A stretch of DNA of 64,000 nucleotides. Source: Anolis sagrei. Its lineage: Eukaryota > Chordata > Lepidosauria > Squamata > Anolidae. The position numbers were made by a program, and so were the translations under genes. A model generated the notes under the pieces. That model did no database searches, was not told where the DNA came from, and was given only the letters and a program-made list of their open reading frames with translations. Below are positions 11,353 through 22,268 of the stretch, in pieces. The DNA is taken from NCBI RefSeq assembly GCF_037176765.1, contig NC_090021.1, positions 144,918,074-144,982,073 of the forward strand. The letters run 5' to 3'. How positions within the stretch are numbered: position 1 is the stretch's first letter; each line of letters begins with the position of its first letter.

Positions 11353-12055
11353 ACCTCATTTATGCCCCACCCTTCTCATCCCGCAGGGGACACAGAGTGG
11401 CCGTACAATAGGCAGCAATTTGATGCCTTATCAAACAGACAATGGTAAAAGCATAAAATAAAATAAAAACATTTAAATCAATTATTAAAAACTACACAAT
11501 CCGTAAACGTAGTCAAGGCTGTCCCAGTCATGATTGCATATTCCCTCTACTCCTATTGTGCTGTATTTTAACCCAAAGGCTTGGCCCCAGAACCAAGTCT
11601 TCACTTTCTTTTTAAAGGTCAGGAAGGAGGAGGCTGACCTGATTTCACTAGGGAGGAAGTTCTATAGGTGAGGGACTACCACTGAGAAGGCCCTGTCTGT
11701 CGTCCCCAGCAAACACACCTGCGAAGGAGGTGGAACAAAGAGCAGGGCCTCCCCTGACAATCTTAATCTCCAAAGTGGTTCATAGAGAGAGATTTGTTTG
11801 GACAGGTAAGCTGGGCCAGAACTGTTTAGGGCTTTATAGGTTAAAGCCAGCACTCTGAAGAGTGCTCGGTAGCAGACAGGCAGTCAATGGAGCTGGCGTA
11901 GCAGGGGAGTTGTGTGCTCCCTGTACGTCGCTCCAGTGAGCAACCTGGCTCCTGTCCATTGGACTACTTGAAGCTTCCGAACAGTCATCAAAGGCAACCT
12001 CATGTAGAGCGCATTGCAGTAGTCTATTTGCAATGTAACAAGAAATAGTTTCTGA
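11353..12055 (-). repeat. L2 LINE 3' end
   Basis: On the - strand it encodes MLALTYKALNSSGPAYLSKQ and then ISLYEPLWRLRLSGEALLFV and DRAFSVVVPHL of L2 ORF2. The tail is at the left edge (CTTCTCATCCCGCAGGGGAC). Interrupted by stops and frameshifts. Confidence 0.88.
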
Positions 12056-13921
12056 AAATAATTAGGAAAAAAAGTTTATTTCTCTCTTTCCTTGTGGGCT
12101 GTGCTTCAGATCAAAATATCATTCAATCTCATCGTTACCATTGCTTTCCCACCTGCTGGAAAGAGAAGATTTGTGGAAGTCACCTTTTGCTCAGAGATAC
12201 TGCAATCAAATTTCAGTCTGAAAATAAAATTTCAGTTGATACATCATGGTTTTCATGTGCTGCACATAACTTGAATCTGAGCAGACTCAGATTCTTTAGT
12301 GTAACCATGTGCCTTCAACTGAAAAAAATATGGCTTTATAAAGTCAACTTCATCTATCTTTTCAATACTGAGAAACAATTCAAGAAGTACTTTAGCAGCA
12401 GCAGCAGAAAAAAGCAATTTCATAAATGCTATTTGCTCATTTGCTGCTTTGATGAACTGAACTGTTCTGACAAAAGGACAGTGGTTAGACATATGGATTT
12501 ACAGCAAAGCTCCAATATAAACAAACAGATTAAAAAAACGAAAGAAAAATGGACGGTGGGGGAAAAGAACAATTCCCCAAAGAACTACAAAAGCAAATGA
12601 AGACTTGATCCAATTTACTTTTCTGGGTCCTACTCAATAAAGTAACAGAAGGATCTTTCCTATTCTTTGCAAACTGTCACATTTCATAGCAGAAGAACCT
12701 GGGTACAATTCCATTAAACCTGCAAAAATCATAACAACTTGTTTACTCTCAAGTGTCACATAGGAACATAAAAGCTTTTCAGGCTTCTATACTAAATCTA
12801 ACTACTCATCAAAGCTCTACAAGAAAAAGCCAACAGGTACACATCCATTTTATCTTTTGTTAGCAAGCAAGGTACATCCACTTGTTCGGGTCTCACTGGA
12901 TTAAACCCTCTGTTTCCCTTTCCATATTTTGTCTCCAAAACTGAGGCATTCACCACTCTACCCAAAACCATTAGTGTACCCAAAGCTTGCCAAACACTAA
13001 CCATTCCTTTTGCTAGTGCAGTGCCACCCACACCCAATTCATTTCCTTTCCCCATTTATTACATCCTGATTTTCTGCCAAGAAAAAGCACCTTTGATGAT
13101 TTAACAGTGGTAGAAATGAAATAAAAACAAATGCAGTCAAAATATGGCAATTACTCTTATGTGACTACAGTGCAAGGGGATTGAGGATGAAACACATCTG
13201 CTGCACACACGCCCAGCCTCATATTTGTTGGCCAGGGAAACAACGCTGTGTTCGTAGAAGAATTAAAAGGTATTCCTTTACCATGGGAGACCAATCACCT
13301 CATAGGTTTTGGATTTTCTGGGATCCCTAACTTCTGTAGTGTTAGATTAGAACAGGCCTTGAAAATGATTGAAGAAATTGCCTTTAGATCCCACAGGTCT
13401 CTGGTAATCCTTGACTAGTCTCTTGTGTCTTAAAAAAACCAAATTATATTAAGTAAATATCTACCTATAACAAACTTTCACATAAACCAAACATTAAAGG
13501 AACAGTGTATTTATTACAACCTAATTATTGGAAATTTCATAACCTACTGGAAATAGCTGCACCATAACCTTATTGAAAAGGTAAAGAAGATGTCACATCC
13601 GTTTGACAAATGTGAATCTCCATAAACATTTGGAGACCACCTTTTGAAAACCACTAGTCAAGAAAAGCTTGTCTTTGATAAAAGTCAACTCTTTGAACAA
13701 GTGATATTCATAAGCATTCATGTAATGGCACACAGGTAACTCAGCTGTTAAACTGAAGAACTGTGTCTTTAAACTGCCAAGGATAAAGGCATGCCACTAC
13801 AAAAATATATTTGGTTAGCAAAGGATGGTTGTTTCTTTGATGCTGAATTCGCAGTTGCCCAAAAGATATACACTTTCTTGAAACCTCTTAGTTAAAATAT
13901 GCACTCAGAGATAAAAAAAGT
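12056..13921. other. unique-looking sequence
   Basis: No recognised repeat. Open frames on both strands at 12.1-12.6 kb and on the - strand at 12.8-13.05 kb have no recognisable domain and no convincing splice-site framing. Confidence 0.4.
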
Positions 13922-14424
13922 CTTCTTTGAAAAATAACATATTTATTTACTTATAAACATCTTATATTAATTCACCATACAAGCAAATTTCTTATTAAAG
14001 TTCATTTATGAATAGGATGTAAGTTTCTGTCTGTTGAGTACACAGGATATCATTCTTTATCAATAGTCCATAGTCTTTAAGGCATAGTTATACTCACTGA
14101 AGTCAATAAGTAATACTTCTTTATTAAAGTCTAAACAGCAACATGTATCCACCTCCAGTGAGGTCTAAAGCAGACACATCCATGTCCAATGAGGTGTTCA
14201 ACAGACTCATAACATTGAAGTCCATAATCACACTGAATACAAAATGGAGTCCTGAGTCTGAACATGCTCAGTAAAATCACATTTCTATAACCCCTCCCAC
14301 ACCAAAGAGGTCAGCCAAACTGGCAAATCAACATGCACATAGAATATAGGTTAGCAAATATATACATTAAGAAATGAACAGTGAAAGGCTTGGGAAGTTG
14401 TGATTTCCAACACTAACTACTAGG
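13922..14424 (-). mobile_element. possible solo LTR of a retrovirus-like element
   Basis: On the - strand it begins TGTTGGAAATCACAACTTCC and contains an AATAAA within about 300 bp, as an LTR would. No internal region is seen next to it. The far boundary is not defined and I recognise no family. Old and inert if real. Confidence 0.25.
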
Positions 14425-14449
14425 CTTGGTTGATCAAAAGACAAAATGG

Positions 14450-14960
14450 TTCAAAACTCATTTCTGATGTAGGGGGCGCTGGTGGTTCAATTCTAAAGTT
14501 AATTCCAATTTTCACAGAAAAAGAAATTCAAATTTTTTGAAACTTCCGAGACTTCCGAATCCTTTCGTTAATGGTTTGAAAGTGTTATTTCCTGTTTCAT
14601 TAGGTGGTCTTTACTTTGAAAGTAGTTGTTTTACTCCAGAAGCAGGGAAAAGCAAGCGGAGGAAATTCCTTCCTTCTCTGGTTTAAAACTGGCTTCTCTG
14701 GCTTTTAACCTGGCTTCTCTGGCTTGAGCCGAGCCCAGGAAATTCCTTCCTTCTCTGGTTTAAAACTAGCTTCTCTGGCTTGAGGCGAGGCCAGGGACCA
14801 GAAGCGGGGAAAAGCTGAATCATTTCCGAATAACTTCCCGCGTCGTACCAAAAATGGCAGAAAAAGCTTTGGAAGGGCAAAGGGACTTCCGGTTTTAAAA
14901 AAGCTTCGATATTACTTCAAAAAGGTAATTTTAATGAAATTATTACGAGCAACGAGTTAT
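14450..14960. repeat. hAT-like nonautonomous repeat fragment
   Basis: Contains TTTGAAACTTCCGAGACTTC, TTTCGTTAATGG and GTTTGAAAGTGTTATTTCCT. The last block recurs near 26.97 kb, and the CGTTTCGTTAAT style recurs in the hAT element at 35.7 kb. An internal ~75-bp duplication carries the CTTCTCTGG-rich unit (14680-14780). Confidence 0.5.
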
Positions 14961-15083
14961 CCAACGCTATCCTCCACGTCTACTAACTACAAACATTTAG
15001 ATCCTACACTTTGTCAAAGGAACAAGGGCTCAAGATGTTTGTCGCTGCCACTCTCACAATTTTCTGTCAGGTAGGTTAGGTTA

Positions 15084-15233
15084 GGGCCCCTTCTACACTT
15101 CCATATAATCCAGATTATTAAAGCAGATAATCCACATTATCTGCTTTGAACTGGATTATATGAATCTACCCTACCATATAATCCAGTTCAAAGCAGTTAA
15201 TCTGGACTGTATATGGCACTGTAGAAAGGGTCT
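15084..15233. mobile_element. MITE family D
   Basis: Palindromic ~150-bp element: GGGCCCCTTCTACAC at the left, GTAGAAAGGGTC at the right. Internal blocks are ATAATCCAGTTCAAAGCAG and their complement. Flanked by TTA and TAA, fitting a 3-bp target duplication. The same family founded the tandem array at 24.2 kb. Confidence 0.8.
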
Positions 15234-15239
15234 AAGAGG

Positions 15240-15930
15240 CAGTAGCTACCCAAGGTCACACAATAAATTATGCAGATATGCAAAGATATTTTAGGCCAAC
15301 ACTCTTTAACCACTTCACAAAATGGATTGGGCCAGAATATTACTGGTGTGGAAAATACAAAAAAATCCCAGAAGGGGATTTCTATATTTCTGTAATATGT
15401 GGCCTATTTTTTTTCCTCTGATGGAGAAGACAAGCTTAGACTGAAAGGCTTCCAAATGCTTTATTCTGTATCATACACTGCATAACTATTTAGCTTTCCT
15501 GTGGGCTCCCCAGCCGCTGCCCTTGATCATGCTTCGGGCGAAAGGAGAAGAAAACGCAGGCCATTCATCAGCCAGACCCAAATGCTTTTCTACATTCCTC
15601 AAGCCCTGGGAAAAGTGGAGCAGAATCTTTTATTACTTATCTTTGCACTTCAACACTTAAAACAGTTTGACAGAAGGGCGAATGCCGGGTAATTAAAAGC
15701 AAATGTTTTCTGAATTCAAAATAAAAAAGCACAGGATAAAAGCTTGCTGAGCAGAGCCCCGGAATAAAGAGCAAGGGGGAGAACACTTCAGAGTCAGGAA
15801 TGGGCTCAGCTGTAACAAACTATTCAGAAAGAATTATGACTTAACAAACTCTACAGCAAACCCAACACAGCACCCAATAAGAAGCCAGCAATAGAGGACT
15901 CAACTGCACAATTCTGGATCAACTAGTTAC
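15240..15930. other. no feature recognised; possible conserved noncoding block
   Basis: The GC-richer segment at 15.5-15.8 kb stands out from its AT-rich surroundings and is free of recognised repeats. I cannot test its conservation here. Confidence 0.3.
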
Positions 15931-15932
15931 TG

Positions 15933-16081
15933 AGGCTGGATCTAAACTGGCCTAAAATCCCATTTCAGAATGTGGATTAATAACATTGAACTGGATTATA
16001 TCAATTTACACTACCCTATAATCGAGATCAATGCAGTTAATCCACGTTCTGAAACTGGATTTTAAGGAAGTATTGATCCAA
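15933..16081. mobile_element. MITE family D, diverged
   Basis: Carries GAACTGGATTATATCAATTT, ACACTACCCTATAATC and TGCAGTTAATCCACGTTCTG in the order of family D, with decayed termini. Confidence 0.65.
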
Positions 16082-16161
16082 CCTGAAATTGCTTAACCAA
16101 GAAGTTTTGAGACAATGCAATTTAGGTGGCATCTTTCACACTGTATATTCTTAGTACTATG

Positions 16162-16438
16162 GAGACCCCGGTGGCTCAGTGGGTTAAACCCTTGTGCCGG
16201 CAAGGACTGAAGACCTACAGGTTGTAGGTTTGAATCCGGGGAGAGTGTGGATGAGCTCCCTATATCAGCTCCAGCTCCCCATGCGGGGACATGAGAGAAG
16301 CCTCCCACAAGGATGGTGAAACATCAAAAAAACATATGAGTGTCCCCTGAGCAACGTCTTTGTAGATGGCCAATTCTCTCACACCAGAAGCGACTTGCAG
16401 TTTCTCAAGTCGCTCCTGACACACACACACAAAAATGA
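16162..16438 (+). repeat. tRNA-derived SINE, family A
   Basis: A box GTGGCTCAGTGGGTTAAACC, B box GGTTTGAATCC, tail TCGCTCCTGACACACACAC. Target duplication TAGTACTATG at 16152-16161 and TAGTGCTATG at 16439-16448. Confidence 0.92.
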
Positions 16439-16584
16439 TAGTGCTATGATTCCAGTCTAAACCCCGTGGCAATATCTTGTGGGCTCCAGGGATTTGCAGT
16501 TTCATGAGACGCCAGAGCTTGATGGCTGCAAATCTCAAGTTTCTTAAGGACAGAACTATAGCAGTTAGAGAGGAAACATGGTGC

Positions 16585-17220
16585 AATAATTACTGTATAA
16601 AATTAATTATAATCCAACCCGAATATAAGCTGAGACACGTAATTTTATCACAAAAAAGTGGAAAAACATATTGACTCGAGTATAAGCCAAGGTGGGAAAT
16701 GCAGCAGCTACTGGTAAATTTCAAAATAGAAATAGATACCCATAAAATTATATTAATTGAGGTACCAGTAAGTGAAATGTTTTTGAATATTTACATAAAA
16801 CTGTAATTTAAATCTGTCCAACTCTGATTAAACCACTGTTCTAACCGTCTTCCATGTAAATGTGCTTATATTTCCAATAAAGAGTAAAATAATACATGTA
16901 ATAAAAATAATAATAGAGTAAAATAATGTAAATGTAATAATAACAACAGAGTAATATAAATGTAATCACAGTACAGTAAAATAATAAATATAATAGAGTA
17001 AAGTAAATGTAATAATAATAATTAGGAGTAAAATAATAAATGAAATAAAAATAGTAACAAGAGTAAAATAATGTAAATGTAATAATAATAACAACAACAA
17101 CAACAATAATAATAACAGAGTAAAATGTTAAATAACTTTGACTCGAGTATAAGCCAAGGGGGGGGGGGGTTAAGCTTTAAAAAGGGTTGAAAAACTCAGT
17201 TTATACTCCAATATATTTAG
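16585..17220. mobile_element. DNA transposon, TIR type (Tc1/mariner-like?), nonautonomous
   Basis: Left end TTACTGTATAAAATTAATTA leads into ACTCGAGTATAAGCC. The right end carries ACTCGAGTATAAGCCAAG and then CTCAGTTTATACTCCAATAT, which is a decayed complement of the left end. The middle is an AT-rich tandem repeat of units such as AGAGTAAAATAATGTAAATG. No transposase is seen. Confidence 0.6.
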
Positions 17221-18215
17221 TACATAGTGTGGTAAAGCCCAAGTTTTCCTAACATGTGTCTGGTCTCCACTGGGTGTGATTGAAATGGCTGGCACAAGAT
17301 GGAATGTTCCATCAGACTCCAAATTTTTAAAATATATACAAAGAAAATTGCAGCATAGTCGGAAAATTTGTACTTCTTCCTCATCACAACATGCTCGCTT
17401 TCAGTGTCTAGGATTGCGACTCAATGGAAGTTAACATACTTAGGATTGTTGATGAACACAGAAATACAGTTCGGAATACGGAATGATTATTACAACACCT
17501 CAGATGCATCTTGGACTTAGCTGCTAATTATCATGTATAATTTGTGTTTGCTTCAAAAGTCTATAGTTTAATTTCTTTTAAACTATGAAATGTTTTTGAA
17601 TAACTAAGTACCAGACTAAAGGTATTTTTATGTAGTTTCAGAAAACATAATGATATGTGTGGGTCATACATCTTGATTTGATATTCCAATTTAAAGTGAA
17701 AATATATGTATAAGAGATCTTTCAAAATGCTATATCTCTGAATCTAATAAGTTTTTTTTTCATGAAATTTGAACACAATTACAGACTTGATTATGTAGTT
17801 TCATTTGTTTTTACCCCATGTAATTATCTTTAATAGATTTTGAAATATTATAGAAAAGCACCTGAAAGTAGTCTACTCTCTTGCTCTCCTCCCTTTCAGA
17901 GCTCTCGCTTACATCCACCTTCTTGCTCCTCCCGCTGGAGTAGAAAAGGAAGGCATGAAAGCAGCTGTGGGTCATTCCAAACAGCTGTCTAACTGTGCAA
18001 TTGTTTACTAGTTTGAATTGTTGTTCTGAGGCTTAAAGCCTCCTTAGTTGCTGTTAGTCTTTTCTTTCATCCACCCACCTGACTCCAGAAGATGACTAAC
18101 CTTCTATCAAAGCAACTGAGTGTCTTTGAGTTCATGGCCAAAGCCAAAAAGCCAAAAACTGAAGTCCAAGAAGGCAGCAGATTGAGAACCATTGCAGCAC
18201 TGGTACTGATCAAGA
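17221..18215. other. no feature recognised
   Basis: AT-rich sequence. A pyrimidine-rich block lies at 17880-17940. No coding exon recognised. Confidence 0.4.
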
Positions 18216-18223
18216 TCCTAGAA

Positions 18224-18358
18224 CAGTGGTTCTCAACCTGGGGTCCCCAGATGTTTTTGGCCTTCAACTCCCAAAAATCCTAACAGCTGGTAAACTGGCT
18301 GGGATTTCTGGGAGTTGTAGGCCAAAAACATCTGGGAACCACAGGTTGAGAACCACTG
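18224..18358. mobile_element. hAT-Charlie-like MITE
   Basis: 135-bp palindromic element bounded by CAGTGGTTCTCAACC and its complement GGTTGAGAACCACTG. An 8-bp duplication TCCTAGAA/CCCTAGAA flanks it (18216-18223, 18359-18366). The TIR and 8-bp duplication are the hallmarks of hAT. Confidence 0.9.
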
Positions 18359-18639
18359 CCCTAGAACATGCACACCTGGAGTGTAGGTGAAAACTGAGGA
18401 AATGGTGGAAACTGAGCTGTCTGCCACTGGTTCATCTAATCCAAGCCCAGAAAAACCCTTGGGGGCAGGATATCTGAAAGACCACCTTCTCCCATATCAG
18501 AATGCCTACGTGGATGGGAAAGAAGTAAAGTGAATCATGGAAGAAGGCACGATACATGATCAACTCCCTGGTGAAGAGAGGAGGCTATGCGGGCATTACA
18601 TTACAGTTCCACAGTCAACCAAAAAAAAATATGTAAAAG

Positions 18640-18722
18640 CCATTACATAAGAAAGAGTATATTCTAGGAGTCCAGTCCATTACATATTTTAAATTATATA
18701 TTGCCTGTTTAAATATGTATTG
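18640..18722 (+). repeat. L2 tail fragment, left part
   Basis: AT-rich L2-like 3' tail, separated from its continuation at 19321 by a BovB insertion. Ends in the target duplication AAATATGTATTG (18711-18722). Confidence 0.4.
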
Positions 18723-19308
18723 GAGACGCTTACTTCTTGGGAGGAGAATAGTAAAGGGAAGAGACATCACACTGGTAACCAAGATCCGCATAGCGTTCTT
18801 GTAGGTTTTTTTGGGCCAGTGATTCCGGCCATGAAAGCCTTCGACAATACAAGATCCGCATAGTTAAAGCAATGGTATTCCCCATAGTCACCTATGGATG
18901 TGAGAAATGGACCATAGGAAAGGCTGAGCGAAGGAAGATAGATGCTTTCGAACTGTGGTGTTGGAGGAAAGTTCTGAGAATGCCTTGGACCACCAGAAGA
19001 TCCAACCAGTACATACTTCAGGAAATAAAGCCCGACTGCTCATTGGAGGGAAGGATAGTAGAGGCCAAGATGAAGTACTTTGGCCACATCATGAGAAGAA
19101 AGGAAAGCTTAGAGAAGACAATTATACTGGGGAAAATGGAAGGAAAAAGGAAGAGGGGCCGACCAAGGGCAAGATGGATAGATGGCATCCTTGAAGTGAC
19201 TGGATTGACCTTGAGGGAGCTGGGGGTGGTGACGGCCGACAGGGGGCTCTGGCGTGAGCTGGTCCATGAGATCATGAAGTCGGAAATGACTGAATGAATG
19301 AACAACAA
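18723..19308 (+). mobile_element. BovB (RTE) LINE, 5'-truncated
   Basis: The 12-bp duplication AAATATGTATTG flanks the element (18711-18722 and 19309-19320). The last part of the RT-bearing ORF is open from 18872 to 19297. It includes DAFELWCWRKVLRMPWT, RRSNQYILQEI, YFGHIMRR and GRPRARWIDGI, which are diagnostic of BovB. The 3' end is AGTCGGAAATGACTGAATGA. Only the C-terminal ~160 codons survive. It is interrupted by a 57-bp Penelope-type insertion at 18794. Confidence 0.93.
18794..18850. mobile_element. 57-bp minimal Penelope-type insertion
   Basis: The 13-bp duplication AAGATCCGCATAG flanks it exactly (18781-18793 and 18851-18863). It joins TTCTTGTAGGTTTTTTTGGG to the inverted terminal block GTGATTCCGGCCATGAAAGC and CTTCGACAATAC. 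These are the two termini of the 963-bp copy at 20.58 kb with everything between them missing. Confidence 0.85.
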
Positions 19309-19320
19309 AAATATGTATTG

Positions 19321-19495
19321 ATTGTATATGTTCTTTTAAACTGATGTTTTAATTTATTTGTGTGTTATGTGTTTCTAAATGATAGTAAAATGATAGTAAA
19401 TGTTGTATTTTAACATGTTGTTGTTCTCTGCCTCAGTCTATGGGGAAAGAACCCCTTTATCATAATAATCATTATTATTATTATTACTACAGCAA
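19321..19495 (+). repeat. L2 tail fragment, right part
   Basis: Continues the tail split by BovB and ends in (ATT)n near 19470-19490. Diverged. Confidence 0.45.
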
Positions 19496-20568
19496 CATGA
19501 ATGAAGGCTCAGTTCTGGAGTCTGAGGTTTTCTTGGCCCTTGTCCTTATCAGTTCAGAATTCTATTCCTTGTAATGCAACAGCAACATCTAGTGTTCAGT
19601 GAAATTATCACTGCATGGCGAGTTGATAGTTACATAAAACTAGAGCTTTGTAATTTCTGCTCCAATTGTTCTCTGATGTAATGTGTCTGGAGATGTCTGC
19701 AAATGTTTCCAACCACCGCTAGTGAAAATATCTAGGTTTTCTGCATACATCGCAAATCACCAATTTTCCTTAAATAGAAAGACTTGGTATTTCTTAGACA
19801 TGACTACTACATGCTCTTTTGGAATTTCAGTTTCTACTAATACTACTGATTACATCCTTCCCCTAATAATTTGTCAATGTGCACAACATCCCATTCATTC
19901 TGAAATAATCGGCTCTTAGTCAATATTCTACTGCTAGTAGGCTTCCTAATACTGCTGGAATACATAACTCCTGATGACTGTCCATGCTGACTAGGGCTGA
20001 TGGGAACTAGACTCCAATATACAAGCTCCCAACTCCTGATTTACAGATATAGAGCTTTCAAACCTGTTTACATACAAGTTGAAGATGGGCTCCAATTACA
20101 TTGGGTATTTTCATTCTGTCAAGGAACTGATACATATCTTGAATCAATCACATGTACTTATTTTAAATGCCCTGTTATTACAGTATTTTCTCCATAGATG
20201 AGAAAAGGAGCACTTGTGTATCACAGAAATGGAAAGGCTAACATTATCCAATTGATCCTACTGCTTAATGAAAGAACAATGATGAAAAATACTAATATAG
20301 TATCACTGCTGAATGCCCCCAGCCAAGGAGAATCCATCAATGGCTCTTGCCATTGGGAAGCTTCTTCATGCTTAATTGACATTACTTGCTGAAATCACTG
20401 CCAGCTGGGTTTAGTCTTACTCTCTGAAAAAAGCCTTCCTGATAGTTCTTCAGGTATTTGATGATTCCTATTCATGTCTTCGCTTCTCTTCTCCATGCTT
20501 TATATTCCATTTTTCACACCAAGTCTTGTAGTGTTATTTCACCTAATAGTAATGGGGTTTCTGGAAAA
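19496..20568. other. no feature recognised
   Basis: Unique-looking sequence. No repeat or exon signature identified. Confidence 0.45.
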
Positions 20569-20580
20569 ATTTCCAGTGCT

Positions 20581-21543
20581 ATGTATTGTCGAAGGCTTTC
20601 GTGGCTGGAATCACTAAGTTCTTGTGGGTTTTTTCGGGCTATATGCAAAAAGACCGTGCAAAAAGAATCTGTGAACCCCACCTTCTTCAAGATGAACTGA
20701 ATCACCTCAACTGGGCTCTACAGGCCAATGGATACTCCACCTCAGACATCAGAAGAGCTGCAAGACCAAGAACAAGCCACGAGAGTAAAGATGAAGATCC
20801 ACCCAGAGGAAAAGTGTTCCTGCCATACATCAAGGGAACCACTGACCGCATAGGGAAGCTGATCAGGAAACACAACATACAAACAATCTACAGACCTACT
20901 AAGAAAATCCAGCAAATGCTACGTTCAGCAAAGGACAAGAGGGATCCTCTCACCTCTGCAGGAGTCTACCGTGTACCATGCAGCTGTGGACAAGTCTACA
21001 TAGGGACCACCAAACGCAGCATTGCCCAAACACAAATCAAGGAACATGAAAGGCACTGCAGACTACTTCAACCAGAGAAGTCAGCCATAGCAGAGCACCT
21101 GATGAACCAACCTGGACACAGCATTTTATTTGAGAACACAAAAATGCTGGACCACTCTTACAACCACCATGTCAGACTACACAGAGAAGCCATTGAAATA
21201 CACAAACATGTGGACAATTTCAACAGAAAGGAGGAAACCATGAAAATGAACAAGAATGGCTACCAGTATTAAAAAATTCTAAAATTGCAACAGCAAAAAC
21301 AGCAGAGAGGAAACAGGCAGGGACATCTAATTACCTTTCAAGAAGAGTTTGCTCCAGGCACAGTCAGCCCATTGTATGCTAATCAAGGTGGTCAGTTGAA
21401 ATATTCACACCTAGCCCAACTGACAAAAGTCCTTTGTCTCACCCTGGTCATTCCACAGATATATAAACCCCTTTTCCCAGTTCCAACAGACCTCACCTCT
21501 AGGACATGGCCATATAGCCCAAAAAAACCCACAAGAACTTAGT
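20581..21543 (+). mobile_element. Penelope-like element, 5'-truncated, inverted termini
   Basis: A 12-bp target duplication ATTTCCAGTGCT (20569-20580, 21544-21555) defines both ends. The left terminus (TTCTTGTGGGTTTTTTCGGG, then CTATATG) returns inverted at the right end as CATATAGCCC and AACCCACAAGAACTT. Penelope-like elements are known to carry pseudo-LTRs in direct or inverted arrangement. The RT domain is absent and only the linker and endonuclease part remains. Confidence 0.9.
20645..21272 (+). pseudogene. Penelope-like GIY-YIG endonuclease C-terminal remnant
   Basis: Open frame of about 205 codons inside the Penelope-like insertion, with stop TAA at 21270. The GIY-YIG nuclease domain starts at AGVYRVPCSCGQVYIGTTKR, with GVY and YIG as the signature. 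The expected glutamate lies in IAEHLMNQPGH. The upstream part (GKVFLPYIKGTTDRIGKLIR) matches the linker between RT and endonuclease in this class. In the family the enzyme nicks target DNA for priming. Without an RT domain this copy cannot retrotranspose. The domain itself has no internal stop, so the insertion is fairly young. No promoter is evident. Confidence 0.88.
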
Positions 21544-21555
21544 ATTTCCAGTGCT

Positions 21556-21888
21556 CTTTATGATTGAGTATACGGGGTTTACCTATTATAAACAAAGGCA
21601 TTCAAAGCTTCCTGTGGATAGAACCATAATAGAATATTTTTATCAATATGGAGAGAATAACATCTGCTTCCACTTTTTAAAAAGGTAGTATATGCAAAGA
21701 GGTATGCCTAATATATAATACATCAGCAGTTTTTCTTTTTGTTTGAAGTATAACTGTACCATACTTGAGTACATATACTTAGGATCAACTGAGAAACAAC
21801 TGATTTTGTAAAGGAGAGTAAGCTTAACGCTACAGTCATTTGTTAATCTATTCCCTTTTGCACTTAGGTTTATCACGCTTCTCTCTTA
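21556..21888. other. no feature recognised
   Basis: AT-rich sequence between the Penelope-like insertion and a cluster of family D MITEs. Confidence 0.5.
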
Positions 21889-22025
21889 GGGCCCCTCCAC
21901 ACAGCCCTATATCCCAGAATATCGTCAGAAAATCCCACATTATCTGAGTGTGGACTCAGTCCAAACAGATATTGTGGGATTTTCTGCCTTGATATTCTGG
22001 GATATAGGGCTGTGTGGAAGGGCCC
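21889..22025. mobile_element. MITE family D
   Basis: Best-preserved solo copy: GGGCCCCTCCACACAGCC at the left and GGCTGTGTGGAAGGGCCC at the right, with TTA on both sides (21886-21888, 22026-22028). Almost a full palindrome of 137 bp. Confidence 0.9.
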
Positions 22026-22039
22026 TTAGAGGAATAACT

Positions 22040-22168
22040 AGGGTCCCATCTATCATATAAAATCCAGTTATTCTGCTTTGAACTAGATTATATTAGTCTA
22101 CACTGTCATATAATCCAGTTCAAAGCATATAATCTGGATTTTATATGACAGTGTAGGTGGAGTCTGAA
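22040..22168. mobile_element. MITE family D
   Basis: Second copy in the cluster: GTCCCATCTATCATATAAAA at the left, ATATGACAGTGTAGGTGGAG at the right, and AATCCAGTTCAAAGC in the middle. Confidence 0.75.
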
Positions 22169-22189
22169 ACACCCATGGACAGCTATCCC

Positions 22190-22268
22190 CAATCATATAA
22201 TAGACTCATATAATCCAGTTCAAAGCAGATAATGTGGATTATTTGCTTTGATAATCTGGATTATATGT
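22190..22268. mobile_element. MITE family D, partial
   Basis: Half copy containing ATAATCCAGTTCAAAGCAG and TAATCTGGATTATATG, running into the RTE-like LINE. Confidence 0.6.

Noticed and set aside
12094-12600. 168-codon open frame as a gene
   Set aside because: No domain, AT-rich composition, no splice framing, and a lysine/asparagine-rich end typical of chance frames.
12798-13055. 85-codon - strand frame as a retroelement protein
   Set aside because: No recognisable motif and no flanking element structure.
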